Below, piece after piece: positions 8,513-18,308 of a stretch of 64,000 nucleotides of DNA. This stretch comes from Gallaecimonas mangrovi. GTDB taxonomy: Bacteria > Pseudomonadota > Gammaproteobacteria > Enterobacterales > Gallaecimonadaceae. The notes beneath the pieces were generated by a model, which was given only the letters and a program-made list of their open reading frames with translations, was not told where the DNA came from and searched no databases. How positions within the stretch are numbered: the stretch's first letter is position 1; each line of letters begins with the position of its first letter. The DNA lies in the NCBI RefSeq assembly GCF_003367375.1, contig NZ_CP031416.1:206001-270000 (forward strand), given 5' to 3'. The translations under genes and the position numbers were made by a program.

Positions 8513-10114
8513 TTACAGTTGTGGGCCCGCTTTCACTAGCGCCTTGCCTTCGGCGTTGTCGGTAAACTTCTCGAAGTTATCGACAAAACGCTGGGCCAGA
8601 TCGACGGCTTTGTGCTCCCAGTCAGCTTCGCTTGCATAGGTAGCACGGGGGTCGAGAATGGATTGGTCTTCGACGCCCGGCAGCGCTTGTGGCACCGCCA
8701 GCCCAAAATAAGGCAGGCTAACGAACTCGGCATTTTCGATGCTGCCGTCAAGAATGGCATCAATAATGGCGCGGGTGGCCTTAATGGAAATCCGCTTGCC
8801 AGTGCCGTTCCAACCGGTGTTAACCAAGTACGCTTCAGCGCCAACGGCTTCCATGCGTTTTACCAATACTTCGGCGTATTTAGTGGGGTGCAGGCTTAAA
8901 AAGGCGGCACCAAAGCAGCTGGAGAAGGTGGGGGTGGGTTCGGTAACGCCACGTTCGGTACCGGCCAGTTTGGCGGTAAAGCCAGACAAAAAGTAGTACT
9001 CGGCCTGGGCTTTGGTGAGCTTGGATACCGGCGGCAGTACACCAAAGGCATCGGCAGTCAGGAAAATAACCTTTTTGGCATGGCCCGCTTTCGATACTGG
9101 CTTAACGATGTTGTCGATGTGGTAAATGGGGTAGGAAACCCGGGTGTTCTCGGTTTTGGAGCCGTCGTCGAAATCAACGCTGTTATCGGCGCGCACGGTG
9201 ACGTTTTCTAACAGCGCATCACGGCGAATGGCGTTGTAAATATCCGGCTCGGCTTCCTGGCTAAGGTTGATGGTTTTGGCGTAGCAGCCACCTTCAAAGT
9301 TGAAGATACCATCGTCGTCCCAGCCGTGTTCGTCATCGCCAATCAGTGCCCGTTTCGGGTCGGTAGACAAGGTGGTTTTACCGGTACCGGACAGGCCAAA
9401 GAAAATGGCTACATCGCCTTCTTTACCGACGTTGGCAGAGCAGTGCATAGAGGCGATGCCTTTAAGCGGCAGCAGGTAGTTCATCATTGAGAACATACCT
9501 TTTTTCATTTCGCCGCCGTACCAAGTGCCGCCGATCAGCTGCATGCGCTCGGTCAGGTTGAAGGCCACGAAGTTTTCGCTGTTAAGGCCCTGCTGTTGCC
9601 AGTTGGGGTTACTGGTTTTAGCGCCGTTCATCACCACAAAGTCAGGCTGAAAGTCTTTCAGCTCAGCTTCCGTTGGGCGAATGAACATGTTTTTAACAAA
9701 GTGGGCTTGCCAGGCAACTTCGGTAATAAAACGCACGCTCAGGCGAGTGTCGCTGTTGGCTCCGCAGTAAGTGTCTACTACGAACAAACGCTTACCAGAA
9801 AGTTGCTTAGTTACCAAACCCTTGAGGTCTTGCCAGACTTCGTTGCTGATCGGCTTATTATCGTTTTTGCCTTGATCAGACCACCAGACGGTGTCTTTGG
9901 TGGTGTCGTCGCGAACAATGTATTTGTCCTTTGGCGAGCGGCCGGTAAAGATACCGGTGTCAACGGAGACAGCCCCGAGGGTGGTAACGATGCCTTTTTC
10001 ATAACCCTCTAAATCTGCACGAGTTTCTTCTTCAAAAAGCTGCTCGTAACTTGGGTTATAAAGGACTTCCTGGACGGCGCTGATACCGTACTGGCCCAGA
10101 TCGATTTGACGCAT
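8513..10114 (-). CDS. pckA: Phosphoenolpyruvate carboxykinase (ATP)
   Basis: 533 residues, the normal length for the ATP-dependent enzyme. It converts oxaloacetate plus ATP to phosphoenolpyruvate, CO2 and ADP at the first committed step of gluconeogenesis. The kinase loop [11 protein letters not shown] (about residue 245) is followed by the metal-binding [19 protein letters not shown]. The substrate region ([12 protein letters not shown]) and the [20 protein letters not shown] segment are also present. The ATG follows AGGAG. In E. coli pckA lies beside hslO; here the three S8 proteases and the immunity islet separate them. Divergent from the first protease across about 300 bases. Confidence 0.97.
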   Translation of the reverse strand: MRQIDLGQYGISAVQEVLYNPSYEQLFEEETRADLEGYEKGIVTTLGAVSVDTGIFTGRSPKDKYIVRDDTTKDTVWWSDQGKNDNKPISNEVWQDLKGLVTKQLSGKRLFVVDTYCGANSDTRLSVRFITEVAWQAHFVKNMFIRPTEAELKDFQPDFVVMNGAKTSNPNWQQQGLNSENFVAFNLTERMQLIGGTWYGGEMKKGMFSMMNYLLPLKGIASMHCSANVGKEGDVAIFFGLSGTGKTTLSTDPKRALIGDDEHGWDDDGIFNFEGGCYAKTINLSQEAEPDIYNAIRRDALLENVTVRADNSVDFDDGSKTENTRVSYPIYHIDNIVKPVSKAGHAKKVIFLTADAFGVLPPVSKLTKAQAEYYFLSGFTAKLAGTERGVTEPTPTFSSCFGAAFLSLHPTKYAEVLVKRMEAVGAEAYLVNTGWNGTGKRISIKATRAIIDAILDGSIENAEFVSLPYFGLAVPQALPGVEDQSILDPRATYASEADWEHKAVDLAQRFVDNFEKFTDNAEGKALVKAGPQL

Positions 10115-10414
10115 AGGGACTGGCTCCTAGGGTACGTAGTGTCTAAATGTAGGGACTTGTCTATCTTTTATACGGCGGCATTGTAGCCCAAGTGTGGCCT
10201 CAACAGCACGCATCTAGATCATCATTTTTGAAAGACTTTCAGGGTTCATTACAGCGGCCGTTTTAAACGGTTACCTGAGTAAAAACTTTGTAAGTTGAAG
10301 CCAAGAAAGAGGTTATTCAAAGGTTTTTTCTTTTCTGGCTTGTGACAATGCTTTGACGTGATAATTAACTCAGTATCTTCGGTGGTATCGGTTTGGACCG
10401 AACAAGGATCGCAT
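10115..10414. promoter_or_regulatory. Divergent intergenic region between pckA and the first S8 protease
   Basis: About 300 bases that must carry both promoters. AT-rich stretches lie near 10140-10180 and 10290-10370, but I see no palindrome or regulator site that I would name. Confidence 0.4.
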
Positions 10415-13400
10415 GTGACTAGGTTTCGCTTTTTTATGACCCCTTTGGCGCTGGCAATGGTGGCGCTGCCTGCGGCGGCGCAACTTTCTGTTGCCAGCAA
10501 CGCTGACGTAATAGACAAAGTTAAGCTCAAGGCTGTTGATACCGACAAGGCCAGCCAAGGGCCAATAAAAAAGCTGGCCAGTAAGCGTTACATTGTTGAG
10601 CTAACCGGTAAGTCGGTAGCGGCTTATGGTGGCAACATTAAAGGCCTGGCCGCCGCCCAGCGCACAGCTAAAGGTACCCTCAATTTTTCCTCAGCCAGCA
10701 CCAAAGCCTACCAAAGCCACCTTGCCTCGGAGCACAGCCAAACCCAAACCGCCTTTAAAGCGGCCTTCCCTAATGGCCAGGTAAAGCGCAGTTACAGCGT
10801 GGTGTTTAACGGTATGGCAGTGCAGGGCAGCCACCTGAATAAAGCTGCCTTGGCATCGCTACCCAATGTAAAAGCTGTCTACGAAGACAAGCTTATTCAA
10901 GTCAAAGACGCGCAATCGCTTGCAACCATCAATGCCAGTAGTGCCTGGTCGACCCTGGGTGCCGGTACGACCGGCGCTACCGCTGGCAGCGGTATTCGGG
11001 TTGCAGTTATCGACTCCGGTATTCGCAACGATAACGCCATGTTTGACGACAGTGGCTTTACCGCGCCCTCTGACTTGCCCGACGACGATTACTGTCACAC
11101 CACCGACAGCAGCTTTTGTAATAACAAGCTGATTGTGGCGCGCCTGTACGATGCTCCCGATGGCACCTCCTCAAGTGAATACACCACCAGCCCCACCGAC
11201 TATGTAGGCCATGGTACCCATGTGGCCGGTATTGCCGTGGGCGACCCGGTAACGGCCACCTATCAAGGCAGTTCTTACAGCATTTCCGGGGTGGCTCCTG
11301 GCGCCTATTTAATGGTGTATAAGGCGCTGTTTTATGATGGCTCGACCGCCTCGGGTGACACGTCAACGCTTATCTCGGCGATGGAAGACGCGGTGTCAGA
11401 CGGCGCCGATGTCATTAATAACTCTTGGGGGGGCAGCGCCGGTGTTGACCCTGCTGAAAGCCCTTTTCAACAGATTTATACCAACGTTGAAGATGCCGGT
11501 GTGGTGATTGCTACCGCTGCCGGTAACGACGGCAACAGTAGCAATACCATTGATTGCCCGGCCTGTATTGAAGCGGGTATTGCGGTGGCAAACAGCCAGG
11601 ATGGCCAAGAATTTGTGAACACCGTTACCGTTGATGGCACCAGCTATGAAGCGGTTGAAGGCACCTCTTCGGTGAGCCTTGCTGACCTTGATAGCAGCGA
11701 CCTAACGGCGCCGTTGCTGTCGGCTGCGGTGGAAGATGCCAGCAACGCCGACGGTTGCGATGCTTTCCCTAGCGGCACCTTCACCGACAGTTATGCCCTT
11801 ATTGAGCGTGGCACCTGTACCTTTACCACCAAAGCCGATAACGCCGAAGCCGCCGGAGCCCTGGGTATTGTGGTTTACGACAATGAATCGGAAAGCCTCT
11901 TTACCATGGCCATGGACGACGCCAGCATTCCAGGGGTGCTTATTAGCCAAAGTGACGGCGAGACCATTGAAGCCTTGCTGGCAGCCGGCTCGGAAGATGT
12001 GACCTTAAGTGCTGATATCAGCCAGTACATCGATGATTCATTGGTGGATGTGATGAGCAGCTCCTCGTCCCGTGGCCCCAACGGCGATGCCAGTATCTTA
12101 AAGCCAGACCTGGCGGCGCCCGGCACCAATATTCTTTCTGCCACCTCGCCCGACAGCTACGACTCTGACTACACAGTAATGAGCGGCACCTCTATGGCCA
12201 CCCCGCATGTGGCAGGGGCGGCAGCGCTGATTTTAGCGGCCCATTCAGACTGGACGCCGCAAGAAGTGAAAGCCGCGCTTACCACCACCGCCAGCACCGA
12301 TGTACTGGATGATGACGCCAGTACCGCCGCCACGCCGTTTGCCATGGGGGCTGGCCGTATTGATGTGGGTAAGGCCATTAACGCCGCGTTGTCGGTGTCG
12401 CCGGTGTCGCTAGCCAGTGGCAGTTGCGAATCAAGCTGTTCTTTTAGTGTTGATACCACCAACTTGCTTGATAGCAGCGTTACTTGGGTTGGCACCATCA
12501 GCTTCACCAGTTCTGCGGTAACCGGCACCGTTACCGCCGACAGCGATGTGCAGGGTGATGACAGTAACGACATGGTCCTCGCCGCCGACGGTACTGGCAG
12601 CTTTACCGTGGCGGTAGATACCTCGGCCGCCAGCTCTGATACTTGGTATTTTGGTACCGTCACCTGGACCGACAGCGCCGGTAGCGAAGAAACCGCCCAT
12701 ATGCCGGTTGCGGTCTATGTGGGGGATCTGGATACCAGCAGTACCGCCAGCGCTTCGCTAACTACCACGGCCGGCACCGTAACAGCCGGTAATAGTTTGG
12801 CCGCCAGCACCGTACTGACCAACGGCACTGTTGACGACACTCTCACCGTTACCACCACCATTCCTAGCGGTGTTACGGTGGCAGGCACCCCCACCGCAAC
12901 GGTGTCGGGCGGCAGCCAAAGCAGCTTTAGTTATGACAGTTCCAGCCAGGAAATGACCTGGACCGGTACCTTGGATGCCGGTGCTACGTCGCTTAGCTCC
13001 GGGCCATCTTGGTTATCGAGCCTAACCTCTCTTACCGACGGTTATTCGCCTTACACCATCAGTTGCTCAACCGCCTGTGACGACGGTGAAGCCACCATTG
13101 ATGTGTCGGCCTTTGGCTTTACCTATATGGGGACCAGCGTTTCAACCCTGACCCTTGGCACCAACGGTTACATTACCGTCAACGACGCCAGCGTAACGAA
13201 CTCCGCCACCAACGACGACCTACCTTCCAGCCGGGTCAGTGGCGGTATGCTGGCACCTTTCTGGGCGGATTTAGATTTATCGGGTACCGGTGGTTGGTAC
13301 TATCAGGAAATTACGGATGGCACCAACAGCTACCTGGTGATTGAGTGGTACGACGCTACTCTCTATGGCGATACCAGCGGTAACAGCTATAGCTTCCAGG

Positions 13401-14080
13401 TGATCTTTGAGCTGAACTCCGACAACGTTTACTTCCATTATCTGACCTTGTCAGACCTGCCCGATGACCTCACCGTTGGCCTGCAAAATAATGCCGGTAA
13501 TGTTGGTGATGCCCTTTATTACGATGGTTCTGGCACCGAGCCTGCTGCTGGCGACGCCTACACCGTGAGCTACACCAGCCCAGGTTCGGTAACCCTTGGC
13601 TACAATATCAGCGCGCTGCCCAGTGCCGGTGATGTGACCGCCAGTACCACCGAGGGCAGCGCTGTTACCGTTGATTTGTTGTCGCAGTTAGACAGTGCCA
13701 CTTACACCATTGCCGCTACTGCCAGCGGTGGCGATTTAGACGCGTCTTCCAACGCGGTGTTTGAATCTGACCCCGATGGCGATGCTGCCGATGACGGCAT
13801 CACTATTACCAGTGAACCCGCCTCAGGTACGGTGACGGTAGCAGACGATGGCACCACCACTTACACCCCTGACAGAGGGTTCTCGGGCACCGACAGCTTC
13901 AGTTACACCCTGACCGACTCTGCCGGCAACGTCAGTACTGCTGGCACTGCCACCATTACCGTAACCGCGGCTACCAGCAGCAGTTCGACCAGCCAATCAG
14001 GTGGCGGCGGTGGTGGTGCCTTCGGCTGGCTGCCACTGTTGCTGCTGAGCCTGGTTGGTTACCGGCGCAGGCGCCGCTAA
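10415..14080 (+). CDS. Secreted subtilisin-like serine protease (S8) with PA domain and GlyGly-CTERM, copy 1
   Basis: I place the start at GTG 10415 (1,221 residues), with AAGGA just upstream and a signal peptide directly after it (about 1-22, ending LPAAA). Order: an I9-type propeptide (about 50-165), then the peptidase with Asp200 (VIDSG), His266 (GHGTHVAG), the oxyanion Asn in NNSWGG, and Ser593 (GTSMATPHVAG). A protease-associated domain is inserted between His and Ser (about 385-545). Then come beta-rich domains and a cadherin-like domain (about 1,080-1,190). The end is a GlyGly-CTERM: a Gly-rich turn (GGGGGGAF), one hydrophobic helix and an RRRRR tail. Such tails mark type II secretion cargo processed by rhombosortase. 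A gsp operon lies 12 kb downstream. Confidence 0.92.
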   Translation: MTRFRFFMTPLALAMVALPAAAQLSVASNADVIDKVKLKAVDTDKASQGPIKKLASKRYIVELTGKSVAAYGGNIKGLAAAQRTAKGTLNFSSASTKAYQSHLASEHSQTQTAFKAAFPNGQVKRSYSVVFNGMAVQGSHLNKAALASLPNVKAVYEDKLIQVKDAQSLATINASSAWSTLGAGTTGATAGSGIRVAVIDSGIRNDNAMFDDSGFTAPSDLPDDDYCHTTDSSFCNNKLIVARLYDAPDGTSSSEYTTSPTDYVGHGTHVAGIAVGDPVTATYQGSSYSISGVAPGAYLMVYKALFYDGSTASGDTSTLISAMEDAVSDGADVINNSWGGSAGVDPAESPFQQIYTNVEDAGVVIATAAGNDGNSSNTIDCPACIEAGIAVANSQDGQEFVNTVTVDGTSYEAVEGTSSVSLADLDSSDLTAPLLSAAVEDASNADGCDAFPSGTFTDSYALIERGTCTFTTKADNAEAAGALGIVVYDNESESLFTMAMDDASIPGVLISQSDGETIEALLAAGSEDVTLSADISQYIDDSLVDVMSSSSSRGPNGDASILKPDLAAPGTNILSATSPDSYDSDYTVMSGTSMATPHVAGAAALILAAHSDWTPQEVKAALTTTASTDVLDDDASTAATPFAMGAGRIDVGKAINAALSVSPVSLASGSCESSCSFSVDTTNLLDSSVTWVGTISFTSSAVTGTVTADSDVQGDDSNDMVLAADGTGSFTVAVDTSAASSDTWYFGTVTWTDSAGSEETAHMPVAVYVGDLDTSSTASASLTTTAGTVTAGNSLAASTVLTNGTVDDTLTVTTTIPSGVTVAGTPTATVSGGSQSSFSYDSSSQEMTWTGTLDAGATSLSSGPSWLSSLTSLTDGYSPYTISCSTACDDGEATIDVSAFGFTYMGTSVSTLTLGTNGYITVNDASVTNSATNDDLPSSRVSGGMLAPFWADLDLSGTGGWYYQEITDGTNSYLVIEWYDATLYGDTSGNSYSFQVIFELNSDNVYFHYLTLSDLPDDLTVGLQNNAGNVGDALYYDGSGTEPAAGDAYTVSYTSPGSVTLGYNISALPSAGDVTASTTEGSAVTVDLLSQLDSATYTIAATASGGDLDASSNAVFESDPDGDAADDGITITSEPASGTVTVADDGTTTYTPDRGFSGTDSFSYTLTDSAGNVSTAGTATITVTAATSSSSTSQSGGGGGGAFGWLPLLLLSLVGYRRRRR

Positions 14081-14091
14081 TGCGTTGATCT

Positions 14092-14120
14092 AAAAAAGGC
14101 CCCGTTTGGGGCCTTTTTTT
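14092..14120 (+). terminator. Terminator after S8 copy 1
   Basis: GGCCCC / GGGGCC stem with a short loop, flanked by A and T runs, just beyond the protease stop. Confidence 0.8.
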
Positions 14121-14297
14121 GTGGCTGCGCTTAGCAGTGGTTCATTTTACAGCTTGCACATATCACAAAACCAAAGTCAGTATGTTTCCCAATTGTTTAA
14201 AAATTGTTTTTATTCGGCTTTAATCTGAAACGACATGGAGTGGGCGCAGTAAGCCTTTTCGCTTGCCCGCCAATCATAACGACAAGAGGGACCAACA

Positions 14298-17200
14298 GTG
14301 ACACCCAATTCTCTTTTTAAACTCAGCCCGTTGATGCTTGCATTGGCGGCGGGCACGGCTCTGGCTGCCGAGCTCAAGCCTGCCGATAACTTCAAAGTAT
14401 TTGACCAAGTCACCCTTCGGGGCGACAAAATCGACAAAGCCAACCTGCCCAGCCGCGAATATGTGGCCGACCAATATATCGTTGAATTTAACGACTCGCC
14501 GGTGGCCGCCAGCAGCGCGGTAGCGGTGTCCAGCAGCACAACAACAACCAGCACCAGCAGCCTGAAACCCAAAATCAATTTTGCCTCCAGCGCCGTTAAA
14601 AGCCACAGAGCCAAAATTAAATCTGAGCAGGCAACCGCCATTAGCTCCTTGGGCCGCAAATACCCCGGCGCCAAGGTAAAACGCCAATACAATGTGGTGT
14701 TCAACGGTATGGTGGTGCAGGGCAAGGGCATTGATATGGCCCAACTTAAAGCGCTGCCCAACGTTAAAGCGGTTTACCGCGATGAAGTGATCCAAGTGAA
14801 AATGGACCAGTCACTGCCGATCATTAACGCGCCAGAGGCTTGGGCGGAACTGGGCGGCCGCTCCACCGCCGGCCAGGGCATTCGCGTGGCGGTGGTAGAC
14901 TCCGGTATTCGCCCTGAAAACCCGATGTTTGATGACGCTGGCATGCCAGCGCCAACCGACCTGCCAGACGACGATTACTGCCACACCACCGACCCGAGCT
15001 TTTGTAATAACAAGCTGATTGTGGCCCGCTATTACACCGCGTCGTCCAGCACCGCCAGTTATGAATACACCGACAGCCCCTTGGGCTGGAATGGCCATGG
15101 TACCCATGTCGCCGGCACGGCTGTTGGGGTGCCGGTGCAGGTGACCTATGGCGCTGGCACTTATGATATTTCCGGTGTGGCACCGGGTGCCTATTTGATG
15201 GCCTACAAGGCCCTTTATTACAACGGCTCTACTGCCAGCGGTTTGGGCAGTAGCTTGATTTCTGCCGTAGAAGACGCCGTGGCTGATGGCGCCGACGTTA
15301 TTAATAACTCCTGGGGCGGCAGCGCCGGTGGCGACCCGAACCAGAGCGCGTACAAAGAAGTGTGGGAAAACGCCGAAGCGGCCGGGGTAGTGGTGGTGTC
15401 TGCCGCCGGTAACGACGGCAACAGCGAAAGCACCATTGGTTGCCCAGGCTGTGTGGAATCCGGCATTACCGTTGCCAACACCCAAACCGGCCGCAGTTTT
15501 GTTGAAACCCTCACGGTTGACGGCTTAGGTGACTTTAATGCCGTGGAAGGTACCTCTTCGGTACAGTTTGCAAGTGTTGACGACAGCGCCTTAACCGGCT
15601 CGATGATCGCCGCCTCCACCATTGATAGCGCCAATGTTGAAGGTTGTGATGCCTTCCCCGATGACGCCTTTGCTGGCAGCTATGCGCTGATCTCCCGTGG
15701 TAGCTGTACCTTTACCGTGAAAGCCGACAACGCCGCAGCGGCCGGTGCCATTGGTATGGTGGTGTATAACAGCGCCTCGGGTGCGCCCATTATTATGTCG
15801 ATGGATGATGCCACCATTCCGGCGGTGATGGTTAGCCAAGATGACGGCGCCACCTTGGAAACTGCCGCCGCTGAAGGCGCCTTGAACATCACCATTGACC
15901 CAGACTTGGTTTCCTACGTTGACCCAAGCCTGGTTGATGTTATGAATAGCTCGTCGTCCCGCGGCCCCAATGGCGACAACAGCTTTATTAAGCCTGACTT
16001 GGCCGCCCCCGGCACCAACATTTTGTCGGCCTATTCCCCCGACGAAGCCGGTGATGCCGACACCCAGTTTGCGGTATTAACCGGTACCTCTATGGCCAGC
16101 CCCCATGTGGCCGGTTCTGCGGCCCTGGTGCTGGCAGCGCATCCTGACTGGACACCGGCTGAAGTGAAATCAGCATTGGTCAATACCAGTAACACCGCCG
16201 TGCTTGACGACGACGGTGAAACCCCGGCCACGCCTTTTGCCATGGGCGCTGGGCGCCTGGACGTTAGCCAGGCCATCAACAGTGCGTTGGCCTTGGCGCC
16301 GGTATCACTGTCAGGGCCAGACTGCGTGTCGGCATGCAGCTTTGAAGTCGATACCACCAGCCTGGTGGGCTACAAAGCCAGCTGGACCGGTGCGGTAAGC
16401 TTTGAGAACAGCACCGTCAGCGGCAGCTTGAGTGTGGACGGCCATGGCCACCATCAGTCGGCCAATGCCATGTCGCTTAAAGCTGGCGGCAGCGGCAGCT
16501 TTACCGTTGCTGTTGATACCAGCCTGGCTGACCGTGACCAATGGTACTTCGGCGAAGTGACCTTTACCGACCAAGACGGCAAAGCACCGATGGTGCATAT
16601 GCCCATTGCCGTTTATGCCGGTAACAGCACCGACGCAACAGTGCTGAGTTCAACGGCGGGCAGCACCACCCCTGGCGTGCCGGTAGCGGCGCAAACGGTC
16701 TTTACCAATAAGTCCATCAGTGATGCCGCCACAGTATCGGTGAGCTTCCCGGATACGGTAACCGTTGCCAGTGAGCCGGTTGCCACCGTAACCAATGCCA
16801 CCCAAAGCAGCTTTGCTTATGACGCATCTAGCAAAACTGCCACCTGGACCGGCACTGTTAACGAGCCGCTAGGTTCCCTTGAAACCGGCCCAAGCTGGCT
16901 TGACAGCCTGCCTTCGCTGACCGACGGCTTTAGCCCATACACCTTAAGCTGTTCCACTTCTTGTGATGAAGGCACCTTAACCCTGAGTCTGTCGAGCTAC
17001 GGCTTGTCGTTTATGGGGCAAAGCATTTCTACCCTGACCTTGGGCACCAACGGTTATATCGCCTTTAACGGTGGCAGCGTGTCGTCTTCTTACTACAACG
17101 ACACCATGCCCAGCAGCCGGGTTAGCGGTGCGGTGCTGGCACCGTTCTGGACCGACCTGGATATGACCAGCACCGGCGGTTGGTACTATCAGTTCATCAC

Positions 17201-17987
17201 CGATGGCAGCGACTACTACTTGGTGTTTGAGTGGAAAGACGTACCGCTTTACGACGATGACAGCGGCAACACTTACACCTTCCAGGTGCTGTTTAAGCTC
17301 AACAGTGATGACGTGTACGTGCATTACGTGTCGATGGGCGACATGCCGGAAAACGTCACCGCAGGTTTGCAGGACGCTTCGGCCGTGGGTAGCTCACTCT
17401 ATGTGGACGGCAGTGGCACCGTGCCCGCGTCTGGCACCAGCTTTGAGGTAAGTCACCAAGCCGGTGGCAGTGTCAGCCTCGACTACAGCGTTAGCGCCAG
17501 CAGCCTGACCGCCGCCGACGACACCTTGGAAACCAGCAAAGGTGAAGCGGCCAGCATTGACCTGCTCTCCGGCCTGTCTGGCAGCCGCCATGCCATTAAT
17601 TCTGCGGTAAGTGGTGGTAGCGTTAGCGAAACTGCCGAAGCGGTACTGGTGGTTAGCCCCGACGGTGAAGCGGCAGCGGTTAGCATTAGCAGCCAGCCTA
17701 AACACGGTAAAGTTACGGTGGCTGACGGCACCGCCACTTACACGCCGTTCCATGGTTATACCGGCACCGACAGCTTCAGCTATACCCTGACCGATGAATC
17801 TGGCAACGCCAGCGAACCGGGCACCGTAACGGTGACTGTTACCGGTAGTAGCAACGGCCACCCGGGCCATGGCGATCACGGTAATGGTTATCCTGGGCAC
17901 GGCGACCACGGTGACCAGCACCCAGGCCATAATGACCACGGTAAAGGCCATGGCAACAGCGGCCATAGCTGGTGGAAATGGTGGTAA
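14298..17987 (+). CDS. Secreted subtilisin-like protease (S8), copy 2, with His/Gly-rich C-terminal tail
   Basis: 1,229 residues from GTG 14298, preceded by AGAGGG. Signal peptide about 1-24 (ends GTALAA). The layout matches copy 1: I9 propeptide, Asp201 (VVDSG), His267 (GHGTHVAG), NNSWGG, PA-domain insert, Ser598 (GTSMASPHVAG), beta domains and a cadherin-like domain. The C-terminus differs from both neighbours. Where they have GlyGly-CTERM tails, this protein has about 45 residues of imperfect GHxDHG-type repeats (GHPGHGDHG, GYPGHGDHG) and ends SWWKWW. There is no hydrophobic anchor. It is probably released rather than surface-held, and the His-rich tail may bind metal; both are inference. 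Strongly similar to copy 1 in the catalytic half, so the pair is a duplication. Confidence 0.92.
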   Translation: MTPNSLFKLSPLMLALAAGTALAAELKPADNFKVFDQVTLRGDKIDKANLPSREYVADQYIVEFNDSPVAASSAVAVSSSTTTTSTSSLKPKINFASSAVKSHRAKIKSEQATAISSLGRKYPGAKVKRQYNVVFNGMVVQGKGIDMAQLKALPNVKAVYRDEVIQVKMDQSLPIINAPEAWAELGGRSTAGQGIRVAVVDSGIRPENPMFDDAGMPAPTDLPDDDYCHTTDPSFCNNKLIVARYYTASSSTASYEYTDSPLGWNGHGTHVAGTAVGVPVQVTYGAGTYDISGVAPGAYLMAYKALYYNGSTASGLGSSLISAVEDAVADGADVINNSWGGSAGGDPNQSAYKEVWENAEAAGVVVVSAAGNDGNSESTIGCPGCVESGITVANTQTGRSFVETLTVDGLGDFNAVEGTSSVQFASVDDSALTGSMIAASTIDSANVEGCDAFPDDAFAGSYALISRGSCTFTVKADNAAAAGAIGMVVYNSASGAPIIMSMDDATIPAVMVSQDDGATLETAAAEGALNITIDPDLVSYVDPSLVDVMNSSSSRGPNGDNSFIKPDLAAPGTNILSAYSPDEAGDADTQFAVLTGTSMASPHVAGSAALVLAAHPDWTPAEVKSALVNTSNTAVLDDDGETPATPFAMGAGRLDVSQAINSALALAPVSLSGPDCVSACSFEVDTTSLVGYKASWTGAVSFENSTVSGSLSVDGHGHHQSANAMSLKAGGSGSFTVAVDTSLADRDQWYFGEVTFTDQDGKAPMVHMPIAVYAGNSTDATVLSSTAGSTTPGVPVAAQTVFTNKSISDAATVSVSFPDTVTVASEPVATVTNATQSSFAYDASSKTATWTGTVNEPLGSLETGPSWLDSLPSLTDGFSPYTLSCSTSCDEGTLTLSLSSYGLSFMGQSISTLTLGTNGYIAFNGGSVSSSYYNDTMPSSRVSGAVLAPFWTDLDMTSTGGWYYQFITDGSDYYLVFEWKDVPLYDDDSGNTYTFQVLFKLNSDDVYVHYVSMGDMPENVTAGLQDASAVGSSLYVDGSGTVPASGTSFEVSHQAGGSVSLDYSVSASSLTAADDTLETSKGEAASIDLLSGLSGSRHAINSAVSGGSVSETAEAVLVVSPDGEAAAVSISSQPKHGKVTVADGTATYTPFHGYTGTDSFSYTLTDESGNASEPGTVTVTVTGSSNGHPGHGDHGNGYPGHGDHGDQHPGHNDHGKGHGNSGHSWWKWW
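17857..17984 (+). repeat. Short repeats encoding the His/Gly tail of S8 copy 2
   Basis: About four imperfect copies of a unit encoding (Y/H)PGHGDHG follow one another. The recurring element is GGCCATGGCGATCACGGT with base changes. This lies inside the coding sequence at the very end of the gene. Confidence 0.7.
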
Positions 17988-18006
17988 ATACCTAAAACTC
18001 CCTTGC

Positions 18007-18038
18007 TAAAAGCCCCGCATTTTGCGGGGTTTTTTTTG
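18007..18038 (+). terminator. Terminator after S8 copy 2
   Basis: CCCCGCA / TGCGGGG stem with a T-run of eight, about 20 bases past the stop. Confidence 0.8.
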
Positions 18039-18308
18039 TGACTGGTTAGGCAAATAAGAATAAAAAATTCCAAATGTGCATAATTTATGGCTTACTGGCG
18101 TCGCTCATTTAAATAAGCAAAGTTATTGAAAAATTTGCGCAAATTGTGAGTTTGATAATCAGTACCATGTGAAGGAATAGGTGCACGCACGGAAGCAAAG
18201 TCAGCACAACCCGCCTCTTTTGCTAAGTCCGCATCCACTCCCAGTCCTCTGTCCGGAAGTCTTGAGCGCCATGGCGCCACATGCGTAGTAACTTGAGGAA
18301 AAATCGAC

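Noticed and set aside
18125..18139. A 15-base string (ATTGAAAAATTTGCG) shared with 40020-40034
   Set aside because: AT-rich and about as frequent as chance predicts for a window of this size; no gene context links the two.
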